A stretch of 64,000 bases of DNA from Desulfonatronospira thiodismutans ASO3-1 (GCF_000174435.1 NZ_ACJN02000002.1:310001-374000), one strand, 5' to 3'; shown: positions 38,836 to 47,527, counted from the first letter of the stretch. Program-made: numbers and translations. Notes: generated by a model from the sequence alone, not told the origin.

Positions 38836-39958
38836 CACCCGAGAACCCTGCCTGCCGGCACACCTGGAGCCGCCGCAGCATATACTGGTGGACCCGGAGG
38901 TCATTCACTCACCCATAACAGCCCGGGTTCTCTCGCGCCTGCCCGGTATCCCCTGGAGCGTCTGCCGGAATTATCAGGAAAAGCTGCAGAAGCATGGCCC
39001 GGGAGCGCGCATACTTTACCTCAAAAACTACAAAGGCCGCTTTATGCGTTTTTGCCCCGGCACCAGCAGGTATCACTGCTGCGGCTACCGCATCATCCAC
39101 ATCGGGGAAAACTGTCCCCTGAACTGCAGCTACTGTATCCTGCAGGCCTACTTCCAGGACAGAGTGCTCAAGGTATGGGCCAATCAGCAGGACCTGTTCC
39201 GGGAACTGGAGGAACACCTTGCAGATAAAAACAGGCTTTTCCGGGCGGGCACCGGTGAATTCACCGACTCCCTGGCCCTGGAAGCCATTACCGGCTATAC
39301 CGGTGACCTGGCGGCCTTTCTGGGACAGTATCCCAATATCTGCCTGGAACTCAAATCCAAAATAGTGGATCTTGGCTGGATGTCCCGGGTCTCGGACCCG
39401 GCCCGGGTGCTGCCGGCCTGGTCCGTCAACACGCCGGAAATCATTGCTTTGCAGGAAAAAGGATCAGCCGGCCTGCAGGAGCGCATGCAGGCCGCCCGGG
39501 AATGTGTCCGCCAGGGCTTTCGCATCTGTCTGCATTTTGATCCAGTCATTCACTATCCGGGCTGGCAGAAAGGTTACGCCCTGGCCGTTGAGACCATTTT
39601 CGACTATGTAAATGCCCGGGACATCGCCTACATGAGCCTGGGCTCCTTTAGATTCATGCCGGAACTGGAAAAAATTCTCATGCATAACCACCCCGGTGCC
39701 GACTACATCTACAACGAGTTCATAACCGGCCTGGACGGCAAAAAAAGACTTCTTCTGCCGCTTAGACTAAAGCAGTTCAGGTTTCTGGCCCGGAAACTGA
39801 AAAATGCAGGCATGGGCACCAATATGTATTTCTGCATGGAGTCAGAACACGTCTGGCAGGATGTTCTGGGCTATACCCCCCGGGATCTGGGAGGTCTGGA
39901 CAATCACCTGTTGCGACTTAGTTTTCAGGCTGATCAATTTAGCGCCCTGAAAGCTTGA
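38828..39958 (+). CDS. spore photoproduct lyase-like radical SAM protein
   Basis: A 376-residue radical SAM enzyme related to SplB. The cluster motif is CPLNCSYC (C96, C100, C103), followed by the family stretches RAGTGEFTDSLAL, LELKSKIVDLGW and VNTPEII. Classical spore photoproduct lyase repairs the spore thymine dimer and uses an additional catalytic cysteine; no cysteine occupies the equivalent GTGEFTDS region here, so the reaction is probably different. No sporulation genes are in the window. It overlaps the ParB-like gene by eight bases. A sigma-70-type promoter for the next tRNA starts right after its stop. Confidence 0.82.
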   Translation: MNDTREPCLPAHLEPPQHILVDPEVIHSPITARVLSRLPGIPWSVCRNYQEKLQKHGPGARILYLKNYKGRFMRFCPGTSRYHCCGYRIIHIGENCPLNCSYCILQAYFQDRVLKVWANQQDLFRELEEHLADKNRLFRAGTGEFTDSLALEAITGYTGDLAAFLGQYPNICLELKSKIVDLGWMSRVSDPARVLPAWSVNTPEIIALQEKGSAGLQERMQAARECVRQGFRICLHFDPVIHYPGWQKGYALAVETIFDYVNARDIAYMSLGSFRFMPELEKILMHNHPGADYIYNEFITGLDGKKRLLLPLRLKQFRFLARKLKNAGMGTNMYFCMESEHVWQDVLGYTPRDLGGLDNHLLRLSFQADQFSALKA

Positions 39959-39987
39959 TTGACTACCGCAGGATACTGGGCTATAAT
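39959..39987 (+). promoter_or_regulatory. sigma-70-type promoter of tRNA-Leu
   Basis: TTGACT and TATAAT are separated by 17 bases and lie 36 bases upstream of tRNA-Leu. Both boxes are close to consensus. The -35 box begins right after the stop of the SPL-like gene. Confidence 0.8.
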
Positions 39988-40023
39988 ATAATGTTTAACC
40001 TTATTACAAACATGGTATCACAG

Positions 40024-40107
40024 GCGAGAGTGGCGGAACTGGCAGACGCACTGGACTTAGGATCCAGCGGTTTTACCGTGGGGGTTCGAATCCCCCCTCT
40101 CGCACCA
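40024..40107 (+). tRNA. tRNA-Leu (anticodon TAG)
   Basis: GCGAGAG pairs with CTCTCGC in the acceptor stem, the anticodon loop is CTTAGGA (anticodon TAG), a short variable arm is present, and the T loop is TTCGAAT. The 3' CCA is encoded. It reads CUA and related leucine codons. A strong promoter lies upstream, and tig follows 85 bases downstream. Confidence 0.97.
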
Positions 40108-40192
40108 GACAAATTTTTTTATAGAATAACACACCCGGTCCGGGTTGCCCGCGCCTGAAATTTTAAAGATATCCCAAGGAGGTCAGTTCATT

Positions 40193-41521
40193 ATGGAATA
40201 CACCGTGGAAGACATTTCCCCAGTGAAAAAAAAGATCAACATACAGGTTCCCACCGAGGAAGTGCACGCCGCCCTTTCCGCGGCAACAGCTATGTACAGC
40301 AGGGACGTGGAACTCAAAGGCTTTCGCAAGGGCAAGGTGCCTGCATCGGTTGTAGAGGGCAGGTTCAAAAAGCAGATTTACAACGAAGCCACCACTGACC
40401 TTATAAACGTCCATATCAACCAGATCATGAGCGAAATGAAGTTCAACCCCCTGTCACGCATAGATGTGGACGCAGGGCTTCTGGAAAGGGAAAAGGATTT
40501 CAACTATTCCGTGAGCTTCGAGGTTGCCCCGGAGTTTGAGCTGCCTCCCTACAAGGGTATCACCATTGAGGAGGAAGAGGTCCTGGTCAATGCTGAGGAA
40601 GTGGACCAGGTCATCAACCGCATCCGCAACAACATGGCCGAACTTGTTGTAATAGATGAAGAGCGCCCGCCCAGGGACAACGAGGCCGTGGTCATAGACT
40701 TTGAGGCCTTTGACAACGGCAAGCCCATCGAAGGGGTCAAGGCGGACAACTTTCAGATGACCCTGGGGGAGGGCGGAGCCCTGCCCGAATTTGAAGAACT
40801 GATCAAGGAACTCAAGCCCGGCGAGACCGGGAGCCGAGAGATCCCTCTTCCCGATGATTTCTTAAACGAGGAACTGGCCGGCAGGCCGGTGCTTATGCAG
40901 GTCACCCTGCACAGCATCAAGGAGAAGAAACTGCCGGATGTAGACGACGAACTGGCCCAGAAAGCCGGCGGTTTCGATTCCGTGGAAAAACTAAGAGAAG
41001 TGATCGAGCAGTCCTACAAGAGCACCCGCAAAGAGCTGCACAAGAGCTCGGCCCAGAAAAAGGCCCTGGACGAACTCAAGGCCCGGGTGGAGTTTGAGCT
41101 GCCCGAGTCCCTTGTCCAGGGACGCATCCAGCAGAAGATCTCCGATCTGCAGTCCCAGATGGAAAAAAAGGGCAAGAGCCTGGACTCCCTGGGCAAGAGC
41201 CGGGAGGAACTGGAAGAGCAGTTCAGACCCGAGGCCGAGGACATGGCCAAGTCCCAGCTTTTCCTGCTGGCGGTGGCCAGGGCCGAGGGGCTTGACGTCA
41301 GCGAGGACGAAATGGATGCATACATCCAGAAGCAGGCCCAGTCCGGTGGGCAGGATCCGGCCCAGCTAAAAAAGTTCTACCAGGACAACAACCTCATGTT
41401 CGCCCTCAAGGACAGCCTCCTGGCGGACAAGGCCATGGACTTCATCTACGAAAATGCCCAGGTCAACCTGATCCCTCCCCAGGAAAGTGAAGAGGGCGGA
41501 CAGGAAACTGCCTCCAAGTAA
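40193..41521 (+). CDS. tig: trigger factor
   Basis: A 442-residue ribosome-bound chaperone. The N-terminal ribosome-binding domain carries the signature region ELKGFRKGKVPASVVEGRF, then a peptidyl-prolyl isomerase (FKBP-like) domain (residues about 150-240) and a helical C-terminal arm domain. The ATG at 40193 has an ideal AAGGAGGT site; the longer frame from 40145 is not used. The gene order tig-clpP-clpX is conserved in many bacteria and links folding with proteolysis. Confidence 0.96.
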   Translation: MEYTVEDISPVKKKINIQVPTEEVHAALSAATAMYSRDVELKGFRKGKVPASVVEGRFKKQIYNEATTDLINVHINQIMSEMKFNPLSRIDVDAGLLEREKDFNYSVSFEVAPEFELPPYKGITIEEEEVLVNAEEVDQVINRIRNNMAELVVIDEERPPRDNEAVVIDFEAFDNGKPIEGVKADNFQMTLGEGGALPEFEELIKELKPGETGSREIPLPDDFLNEELAGRPVLMQVTLHSIKEKKLPDVDDELAQKAGGFDSVEKLREVIEQSYKSTRKELHKSSAQKKALDELKARVEFELPESLVQGRIQQKISDLQSQMEKKGKSLDSLGKSREELEEQFRPEAEDMAKSQLFLLAVARAEGLDVSEDEMDAYIQKQAQSGGQDPAQLKKFYQDNNLMFALKDSLLADKAMDFIYENAQVNLIPPQESEEGGQETASK

Positions 41522-41902
41522 CCTGGAACTGCTTCCCGCAAAAAAAGGCTGCAGGCAGTTTTGTGGATGGGCAGAACCCTGCGGGTACAGCAGGTTTTCG
41601 CAGACAGCAGGCTTACACGGCCAGGTTTATATTCAAAGGCAGACCCATGAAAACCCGGCCGCTGAAAAGTCCAGGCTGGCCCATGCGCAGATGCAACCAG
41701 CGAAGAGTCATGTCTGCCACGCGAACCACGCGAACCACGCGAAGCGCGCGAAGCGCGTGGCAGGACGCGTGGCAGGCAAAAAATCAAAAAGCTGCAATGC
41801 AGGCTTGACAACTGGCTCTGATTTACGACTCTTTATCTGCAGCATCTTTGCACTTATTTAAGTTTTTTTGTGTACGCCCGATTTTTAATCAAGGAGATTC
41901 AA
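41522..41902. other. non-coding region between tig and clpP
   Basis: These 381 bases contain a GC-rich palindromic tandem repeat (41718-41775) and the clpP leader with its AAGGAGATT ribosome-binding site at the end. The long frame passing through here translates the repeat into His/Ala/Lys-rich runs and has no family features. No terminator with a clear T-run was found after tig. Confidence 0.6.
41718..41775. repeat. GC-rich 9-bp tandem repeat with palindromic ends
   Basis: CCACGCGAA occurs three times in tandem, followed by GCGCGCGAA and then two CGCGTGGCAGG units, which are the reverse complement of the CCACGCG motif. The block can therefore fold as several alternative hairpins. It is not a CRISPR array: there are no regular spacers. 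Confidence 0.75.
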
Positions 41903-42511
41903 ATGAGCTATAACATACCCATGGTCATAGAGAGCACCGGCAGAGGGGAGCGGGCTTATGACCTGTACTCCAGGCTTTTGAAGGACCGCATCATCCTTCT
42001 GGGCACTCCCATTGACGACCACGTGGCCAACCTCATCTGCGCCCAGCTCCTTTTTCTGGAATCCGAGAGCCAGGAAAGGGAGATAAACTTTTATATCAAC
42101 TCCCCGGGGGGATCGGTTACTGCAGGTCTGGCCATCTACGATACCATGCAGTACATTTCCGCCCCGGTGGCCACCCTGTGCCTGGGACAGGCCGCAAGCA
42201 TGGGTGCCCTGCTTCTGGCCGCGGGCCAGAGTGGTATGCGCTACGCCCTGCCTCACAGCCGCATCCTTATTCACCAGCCCATGGGCGGGTTCAAGGGTCA
42301 GGCCACGGATATCGATATCCAGGCTAAAGAAATAATCCGTCTCAAATCCAAGCTGAACAACATCCTGGCCCACCACACCAAAGTGGACCTGGCCAAAATC
42401 GAACACGACACTGACCGGGATTATTACCTTGAAGCCCAGGAGGCTCAGGATTACGGACTGATAGACAGCGTGCTCACATCAAGATCCGAAATTGACAAAA
42501 CAGGCAAATAA
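41903..42511 (+). CDS. clpP: ATP-dependent Clp protease proteolytic subunit
   Basis: A 202-residue serine protease forming the tetradecameric chamber used by ClpX. The catalytic triad is S99 in [11 protein letters not shown]124 in ILIHQPMGG and D173. The start at 41903 ([20 protein letters not shown]) follows AAGGAGATT and matches family N-termini; an upstream in-frame ATG at 41870 is less likely. clpX follows after 39 bp. Confidence 0.98.
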   Translation: MSYNIPMVIESTGRGERAYDLYSRLLKDRIILLGTPIDDHVANLICAQLLFLESESQEREINFYINSPGGSVTAGLAIYDTMQYISAPVATLCLGQAASMGALLLAAGQSGMRYALPHSRILIHQPMGGFKGQATDIDIQAKEIIRLKSKLNNILAHHTKVDLAKIEHDTDRDYYLEAQEAQDYGLIDSVLTSRSEIDKTGK

Positions 42512-42550
42512 ATTAAGATGAGAGCAAATTAGAATAATCAGAGGTGACTC

Positions 42551-43804
42551 ATGGCCAACAAGAAAAAGAAGCCCTACGTTTCCGACCTTGGCTGTTCTTT
42601 CTGCGGCAAGACCCAGGACGAGGTGGACAGGCTCATTGCCGGACCGGATGTTTATATATGCAATGAATGCGTTTCCCTGTGCGATGAAATCATCGCACAG
42701 GACCATGCCGAGGAGACTGAAGAGGGCGATACCCTGCTGCCGCCCTCAGAACTGAAAAAAGCCCTGGATGACTACGTGGTGGGCCAGGAAAAGACCAAAA
42801 AGCTCCTGGCGGTGGCGGTTTACAACCACTACAAGCGTGTACGCTACATAAAAAAACAAAAAGACGACGTGGAGCTGGACAAGAGTAACATCCTGCTTAT
42901 AGGCCCTACCGGATCTGGCAAGACACTGCTGGCCCAGACCCTGGCCCGGGTGCTCAAGGTGCCCTTCGCCATAGCCGACGCCACCACTCTCACCGAGGCC
43001 GGATACGTAGGCGAAGACGTGGAAAACATCCTGGTTCAGCTCATGCAGAACGCTGACTATGACCTGGAGGCCGCGTCCAAGGGCATTATCTACGTGGATG
43101 AAATAGACAAGATAGCCCGCAAGTCGGACAGTCCATCCATTACCAGGGACGTTTCCGGGGAAGGAGTTCAGCAGGCACTTTTAAAAATCATCGAAGGCAC
43201 CGAGGCCAATATCCCCCCCAAAGGGGGACGCAAGCATCCCCAGCAGGAATTCATCCGCATGGACACTTCCAATATCCTGTTCATTGCCGGGGGCGCATTT
43301 ATCGGGATGGACAAGATAGTCCGGGAAAGAGTTCAGAAGGGCAGCATGGGATTCGGTGCAGAGCTTGGCAGCCAGTTCGGGGCCACCCCCAATGAGCTCA
43401 TCAGCATGGCCCATCCGGCTGATCTGATCAAGTACGGGCTCATACCCGAATTTGTGGGCCGCATTCCCGTGGTGTCCTCCCTGGAAGAACTTACAGAAGA
43501 CGACCTGGTGCGCATCCTGACCGAGCCCAAAAACGCCCTGGTCAAGCAGTACCAGAAGATGTTCGAACTGGACGATATCAACCTCAAGTTCACTCAAAAC
43601 GCCCTGCGGGCCATTGCTGCCAAGGCCCTGGAAAGAAAGACCGGAGCAAGAGGACTTCGCAACGTCATGGAATCCATAATGATGGACGTCATGTACAACC
43701 TGCCGTCCCTGCAGGGAGTACAGGAGTGCCTTATCAACAAGGAAGTGGTGGAAAAGGGCATCGACCCCCTGCTCTTTTACCAGCAGGAGGCCAAAAGCGC
43801 CTGA
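42551..43804 (+). CDS. clpX: ATP-dependent Clp protease ATP-binding subunit ClpX
   Basis: A 417-residue AAA+ unfoldase. The N-terminal zinc-binding domain has [11 protein letters not shown] and ICNECVSLC. Walker A is GPTGSGKTL, Walker B is [10 protein letters not shown], sensor and arginine-finger regions follow, and the ClpP-docking IGF-type loop appears as [14 protein letters not shown] precedes the ATG. It feeds substrates to the ClpP encoded upstream. Confidence 0.98.
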   Translation: MANKKKKPYVSDLGCSFCGKTQDEVDRLIAGPDVYICNECVSLCDEIIAQDHAEETEEGDTLLPPSELKKALDDYVVGQEKTKKLLAVAVYNHYKRVRYIKKQKDDVELDKSNILLIGPTGSGKTLLAQTLARVLKVPFAIADATTLTEAGYVGEDVENILVQLMQNADYDLEAASKGIIYVDEIDKIARKSDSPSITRDVSGEGVQQALLKIIEGTEANIPPKGGRKHPQQEFIRMDTSNILFIAGGAFIGMDKIVRERVQKGSMGFGAELGSQFGATPNELISMAHPADLIKYGLIPEFVGRIPVVSSLEELTEDDLVRILTEPKNALVKQYQKMFELDDINLKFTQNALRAIAAKALERKTGARGLRNVMESIMMDVMYNLPSLQGVQECLINKEVVEKGIDPLLFYQQEAKSA

Positions 43805-43807
43805 TCG

Positions 43808-43875
43808 AAGATTCAGGGATTCAGGGATTTAGGGATTGGGGAATTGAGGGATTTAGGGATGAAGGATTGGGGAGA
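43808..43875. repeat. degenerate AGGGATT direct repeats
   Basis: Directly after clpX the sequence repeats TTCAGGGA / TTTAGGGA / TTGGGGA units seven or eight times with slight changes. It is low-complexity, non-coding DNA that probably arose by slippage. It does not resemble a terminator. Confidence 0.7.
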
Positions 43876-43888
43876 AACAGGGAAAACG

Positions 43889-43905
43889 CCTGGCTAAGAG
43901 CCAGG
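43889..43905. repeat. 17-bp hairpin CCTGGCT-AAG-AGCCAGG
   Basis: A perfect 7-bp stem with a 3-base loop lies between the AGGGATT repeats and the 41-bp repeat copy. It might help end clpX transcription, but no T-run follows. Confidence 0.5.
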
Positions 43906-43927
43906 GTCTGGTAAACCGGGACATGAT

Positions 43928-43975
43928 TGCGCCAGTGGCGCGATTAATCAAAACCGTAAAGCACCGAACCTGATT
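43928..43975. repeat. second copy of the 41-bp motif with small hairpin
   Basis: Bases 43935-43975 match 26982-27022 at 38 of 41 positions, containing GATTAATCAAAACCGTAAA. A 6-bp hairpin with a 3-base loop precedes and overlaps it (TGCGCC-AGT-GGCGCG), equivalent to CACGCC-TGT-GGCGTG in the first copy, with one A-T pair replaced by G-C. It lies between the 3' ends of clpX and the NifU-like gene. Confidence 0.75.
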
Positions 43976-43994
43976 AAAAAGGCGTTTGCCTCTA

Positions 43995-44414
43995 TTATCC
44001 GCATGTTTCAATGGCCCTGTGCAGGGCCTTTACTGCCAGGGCTGCGTAATGTTTCTTGGACCCGGGCATCCCGGGCAGGGCCTGCATCACGTCTCCAGCC
44101 CCGAGCGCAAGGGCCTGATCCAGGGTCCTGCCCCGGGCCAGTTCGCAGGTCATGGAAGCACAGACCACGCTTGACCCGCATCCCTCGCTGAAAAAAGTTG
44201 CCCTGGCAATAACCTCCTGCTCCAGAACCAGGTATATTTCCACCCTGTTGCCGCAGGACCCGGTCACTGCGGCCATGCAGTCATGGTTCTGCATCCTGGC
44301 CATGTAATCCGGGTTTTTCCAGCGCCTGTACACCTCCGGACCGAAGTCCTGCAGGGCCTGGGAGTCCACCTTTTCCTGCAGCTCGTCAAAGGCCTTGTGC
44401 ATGCTTTCTTCCAT
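43995..44414 (-). CDS. NifU/IscU-like scaffold protein lacking the third cysteine
   Basis: A 139-residue protein with an IscU/NifU-N fold. The first two ligand regions are present: GSCGN (C54) and FSEGCGSSVVCASMTCE (C79, plus C85 and C90). The third ligand region, normally KxHCSxLA, reads KKHYAALAVKAL: tyrosine 123 replaces cysteine, by a codon TAC where TGC would be expected. It may therefore bind or transfer clusters differently, perhaps using C85 or C90. No iscS, iscA or hscA gene is nearby. It is followed upstream on the same strand by the NFACT gene. Confidence 0.82.
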   Translation of the reverse strand: MEESMHKAFDELQEKVDSQALQDFGPEVYRRWKNPDYMARMQNHDCMAAVTGSCGNRVEIYLVLEQEVIARATFFSEGCGSSVVCASMTCELARGRTLDQALALGAGDVMQALPGMPGSKKHYAALAVKALHRAIETCG

Positions 44415-44449
44415 TTTTTGCTCCAGAAAAGTACGCAGGTTCCTCCTGC

Positions 44450-45946
44450 TCAGCTCTTGTCCACCTTAAGCCCTGCTTCCAGGTCCGGGTCCGGCTCCAC
44501 CACAAGACTTTTATACACCCTGTCCACTTTGACCCGGCCCGGCGCAGCACCTTTAACCGGCTTTACATCCTTGACTAAGGCGCACATTATCCGGGCCCTG
44601 CCCTCATTTTTCTGAAAACTGGCCAGAGCCGCCAGAACAGCTGCTTCTTCCAGGGTCCTTTCCGGGACAGATTCCTCCCTGCCCCGGCGCTTCAATATTG
44701 TATGCGCCCCGGGTCCGTCCTGGGAGTGCAGCCAGTAGTCGAACCATGAAGCGTACTTCCGCAGAAGGTCCCCGGCCACCCGGCTGTTTTTGGCCCTGAG
44801 TATGGTATACCCGTCACTGGACCTGAATACATGGGCCTTTCTGTGTAGATCGCTTCTGGAATCTGAAGACTGCGCCTGCCTGGACTCTTTTTCCTGTCTG
44901 GAGGCATCAGCCTGATGGCTTCCCAGCTCCGGGCCGGCAAGCTCATTTTTTCTCCTGGATACCGCCTCCAGGCCCCTTTTGCCCTTCCTGGCCCTTTTAA
45001 AAAACCACTGCATGTTCTCCCGGACGGTTCTGCCAGGGTCCAGCTCCAGTTCATGCTCCAGGCCATGGTGATCCTTTAATCTCAGGCCGGCGGTTTTTTG
45101 TTCCGGGTCCAGCTGGTAGAGATTGTTCTGGATAATTTTTCCCTGGTCCTCAAGTTTTGTCATCTCCAGAAGACGCTTGTGGTCTTCCTGGATCTGTTGC
45201 ATTTTTTTCTGCAGTTTTCTGTTCTTTTTTTTCTCCTCTTTTTCCCGGGCCTTTTCTATGGGCGCATCAAGGAGACTTTGCAGCCCAGGTTCTGCAAAAG
45301 CTGCACAAGCCTCAAGGGCGGAGTCAAACTCCCGGCAGGTGTCGCTGTCCGTGATCCTGAAGCAGCTAAGGCCCAGCCTGTCAGGGCCTTTTTCACAAAT
45401 GAAAAATCCCTCGGGCCGGCCTGCGGCCAGATCCTGCAGAAGCCGCCCGGCCTCATCCGGGCTGCGCCGGGTCAGTTCCTGTCTAAGGGGAGGAGTAAGC
45501 TGGGGGTGGGTTTTCCAGATCTCTTTGTCTGCAAAAAAAGACTCCAGGTCAGGCCAGGCAATACTGTCTTCCGGAGAAACCCCGGGATCATCCACCACGC
45601 TCAAGCCCCTGACCAGGTCCAGTTCAAGCCAAACCGGATCAGCAGCAAAAAGGCGCAGGAAGATGCGCCTTTCAGGCCACATACTGATCATGTCCAGGAT
45701 GCGCCTGTTTTTGATGTGTTTGCGAAGCCGCATGGCCTGCGCCGGAGGCTTTGAAGGATTGGGAGGCTTTGTGCTGGAGAGGGTGAAAAAACCCTGTTTG
45801 CGTGAGCAGGCCAGGATCAGATTGCCCCTTTTGCCCATGTCCAGGGTATAGATATCCCTGCCCGGCATATATACCTTTTCAATGCGAACGCCCTGAACCT
45901 TGTCAAAAAGCTCCTGGACTGCGAACCGGAAAAAATTGGCCTCCAT
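44450..45946 (-). CDS. NFACT-domain protein (RqcH-like)
   Basis: A 498-residue protein with an N-terminal NFACT-N domain (MEANFFRFAVQELFDKV, MRLRKHIKNRRI), a coiled-coil middle (KAREKEEKKKNRKLQKKMQQ) and a C-terminal NFACT-R RNA-binding domain (FRSSDGYTILRAKNSRVAGD, WLHSQDGPGAHTILKRRG). RqcH proteins bind stalled 50S subunits and add alanine tails. Their essential Asp-Arg pair appears here as Glu-Arg (WPERRIFL), and the protein is shorter than the usual 550-580 residues, so tailing activity is doubtful. It lies 35 bp from the NifU-like gene downstream. Confidence 0.85.
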   Translation of the reverse strand: MEANFFRFAVQELFDKVQGVRIEKVYMPGRDIYTLDMGKRGNLILACSRKQGFFTLSSTKPPNPSKPPAQAMRLRKHIKNRRILDMISMWPERRIFLRLFAADPVWLELDLVRGLSVVDDPGVSPEDSIAWPDLESFFADKEIWKTHPQLTPPLRQELTRRSPDEAGRLLQDLAAGRPEGFFICEKGPDRLGLSCFRITDSDTCREFDSALEACAAFAEPGLQSLLDAPIEKAREKEEKKKNRKLQKKMQQIQEDHKRLLEMTKLEDQGKIIQNNLYQLDPEQKTAGLRLKDHHGLEHELELDPGRTVRENMQWFFKRARKGKRGLEAVSRRKNELAGPELGSHQADASRQEKESRQAQSSDSRSDLHRKAHVFRSSDGYTILRAKNSRVAGDLLRKYASWFDYWLHSQDGPGAHTILKRRGREESVPERTLEEAAVLAALASFQKNEGRARIMCALVKDVKPVKGAAPGRVKVDRVYKSLVVEPDPDLEAGLKVDKS

Positions 45947-46096
45947 AAAAGATCATCCGGGCCGGCTGCATTCCCTGGCATCTGCTTGAACAGCCGGCAA
46001 AAAGAGGACTGCGGGTTGTATTTTCAGGCACGCTTCTCTCTGTACAGGTCAGAAAGAAGCCCTGGTGGAAAAAAGAGAGGTCTGCGCCCGGGACTG

Positions 46097-46459
46097 TTAA
46101 TCCCCGTGCAGGGCTTCCTGCTGCTCCTGCCTGCTCTTGCATTTGATGCAGAGCGTGGTTACAGGCCTGGCCTTGAGCCTGGGCTTGGAGATATCTTCAC
46201 CGCAGTCTTCGCACTCTCCGTATGTACCGTCTTCGATGCGCTCCAGGGCCTCGTCGATCTTTTTGATAAGCTTGCGGTCACGGTCCCTGAGTCTCAGGGT
46301 AAAGGCCCGGTCTGATTCGGCTGAAGCCCTGTCAGCAGGATCAGCGTACATTTCCCGTTCTCCGGTCATGTCCTCCAGGGTATCTTCGCCTTGTTCCAGG
46401 ATGTCCTGCCGCATTTTCCTGAGAATTTCTCTGAAAGAATCAATGTCAGCCTGGTTCAT
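46097..46459 (-). CDS. dksA: DksA/TraR-family transcription regulator
   Basis: A 120-residue RNA-polymerase secondary-channel regulator acting with ppGpp. It has the coiled coil with the acidic tip DPADRASAESD and a four-cysteine zinc finger (CEDCGEDIS and LCIKCK). It is shorter than E. coli DksA, as usual in deltaproteobacteria. The ATG follows a GGAGACC-type site. It reads in the same direction as the NFACT gene, 150 bp downstream. Confidence 0.93.
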   Translation of the reverse strand: MNQADIDSFREILRKMRQDILEQGEDTLEDMTGEREMYADPADRASAESDRAFTLRLRDRDRKLIKKIDEALERIEDGTYGECEDCGEDISKPRLKARPVTTLCIKCKSRQEQQEALHGD

Positions 46460-46769
46460 TACGTGGGTCTCCTGTTGGATGATTTAAAAGGGGCAACGCC
46501 CCCTTTCCAGCATGGCAACCGTCTTTTTTTCCGGTCCCGGCCGGAGGTTCTAAGCCTGCATGCAAAAACAGGCATATTGCTGCTTTTAATTTCAGAAGCT
46601 GCTCCTGAATAAAAAGTGCCTTATATCTCATAAAACCGGTGATGTAAAGATATACCCATTGTTTTTGTTGTCCTGAACCTGAAAATTGTTTATTCTGAAC
46701 CTTGTCTGACTAAGCCCCGCAAACTTCTTTTAAGCAAGGACCCCCTTTTTGGGGTCTGGAGAGCTGTAA
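46460..46769. other. non-coding region between divergent dksA and DUF364 genes
   Basis: These 310 bases contain both promoter regions. The visible features are a small hairpin ACCCC-CTTTTT-GGGGT at 46740-46755 just ahead of the DUF364 ribosome-binding site, and generally AT-rich sequence around 46620-46720. No tRNA or convincing small frame was seen. Confidence 0.5.
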
Positions 46770-47516
46770 ATGCAGATCACCCAGCAGCAGATCATAAGCG
46801 AAATCGTTCACGAGGCCCGCACCCGCCCGGACAGTGCCGTGAGAGAACTTGTGCAGGGACAGCTCCTGGTGGGTGTACAGGCTGAGCAGGGTGCGGGGAT
46901 ATGCTCCAGGGTTCCCCTGGACGACGTCCCTTTGGATTCAGGACATGAACCAGGCCAGAACCAGTCCCTGCACCAGCTTCTGCCTGGGCTGCAAAACCAG
47001 GACACTGTGCAGGCCTCTTTTGCCCTGGCTTCTGCCAACTGTATCCTCAACAGTCGCCGCGGCGAAATTCAGGCCAAAGCCCAGGAGCTTATCCTGGAGC
47101 TTGGACAGGGGAAAAACGTGGCGGTGATAGGGCATTTTCCCTTTGTCAGTAAAATAAAAAACGCCTTCAAGAACTTCTGGGTCCTGGAAAAAAGGCCCAG
47201 GGATTTTGACCTGCCCAGCACTGAAATGCCAAGGATTCTGCCCCGGGCTCAGCTTGTGGCAATTACCGCCACCACGCTTTTAAACGGTTCCCTGGCCGGG
47301 ATACTGAACCTGTGTGATACAGGCAGCATCAGGGTGCTCATGGGTCCAAGCACCCCCATGGCCTGCTGCCTGGGCCGCATGGGAATCGACTATCTGGCCG
47401 GATCAAGAGTGCTTGATTCCCGGCAGGTCTTTACAGGCATTAAAAACGGCCTTTGCTTCCGCAGCCTGTCCGGAGTAGAAAACTTTATCCAGCCAACGGG
47501 CAGGACCGGCGTCTAA
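46770..47516 (+). CDS. DUF364 domain protein (putative metal-chelation domain)
   Basis: A 248-residue protein with the DUF364 core in its second half: VAVIGHFPFVSKIKNAFKNF, VLEKRPRDFDLPSTE, PRAQLVAITATTLLNGSLAG and VLMGPSTPMACCLGRMGIDY followed by LAG. The N-terminal half would be the DUF4213-like partner domain. These proteins are predicted to bind heavy metals or cofactors, but no activity is established. GGAGAG precedes the ATG at the right distance. It stands alone, followed by two small hairpins and two tRNAs. Confidence 0.85.
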   Translation: MQITQQQIISEIVHEARTRPDSAVRELVQGQLLVGVQAEQGAGICSRVPLDDVPLDSGHEPGQNQSLHQLLPGLQNQDTVQASFALASANCILNSRRGEIQAKAQELILELGQGKNVAVIGHFPFVSKIKNAFKNFWVLEKRPRDFDLPSTEMPRILPRAQLVAITATTLLNGSLAGILNLCDTGSIRVLMGPSTPMACCLGRMGIDYLAGSRVLDSRQVFTGIKNGLCFRSLSGVENFIQPTGRTGV

Positions 47517-47527
47517 AAAACCATTGA

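Noticed and set aside
39955-40158. 67-codon frame covering tRNA-Leu
   Set aside because: It reads through a tRNA gene and has no family features.
41718-41775. CRISPR-like repeats
   Set aside because: Units are nine bases in tandem, without spacers of regular length, and no cas genes are present.
41487-41861. 124-codon frame in the tig-clpP gap
   Set aside because: It translates the palindromic repeat into His/Ala/Lys runs and has no ribosome-binding site or homologous pattern.
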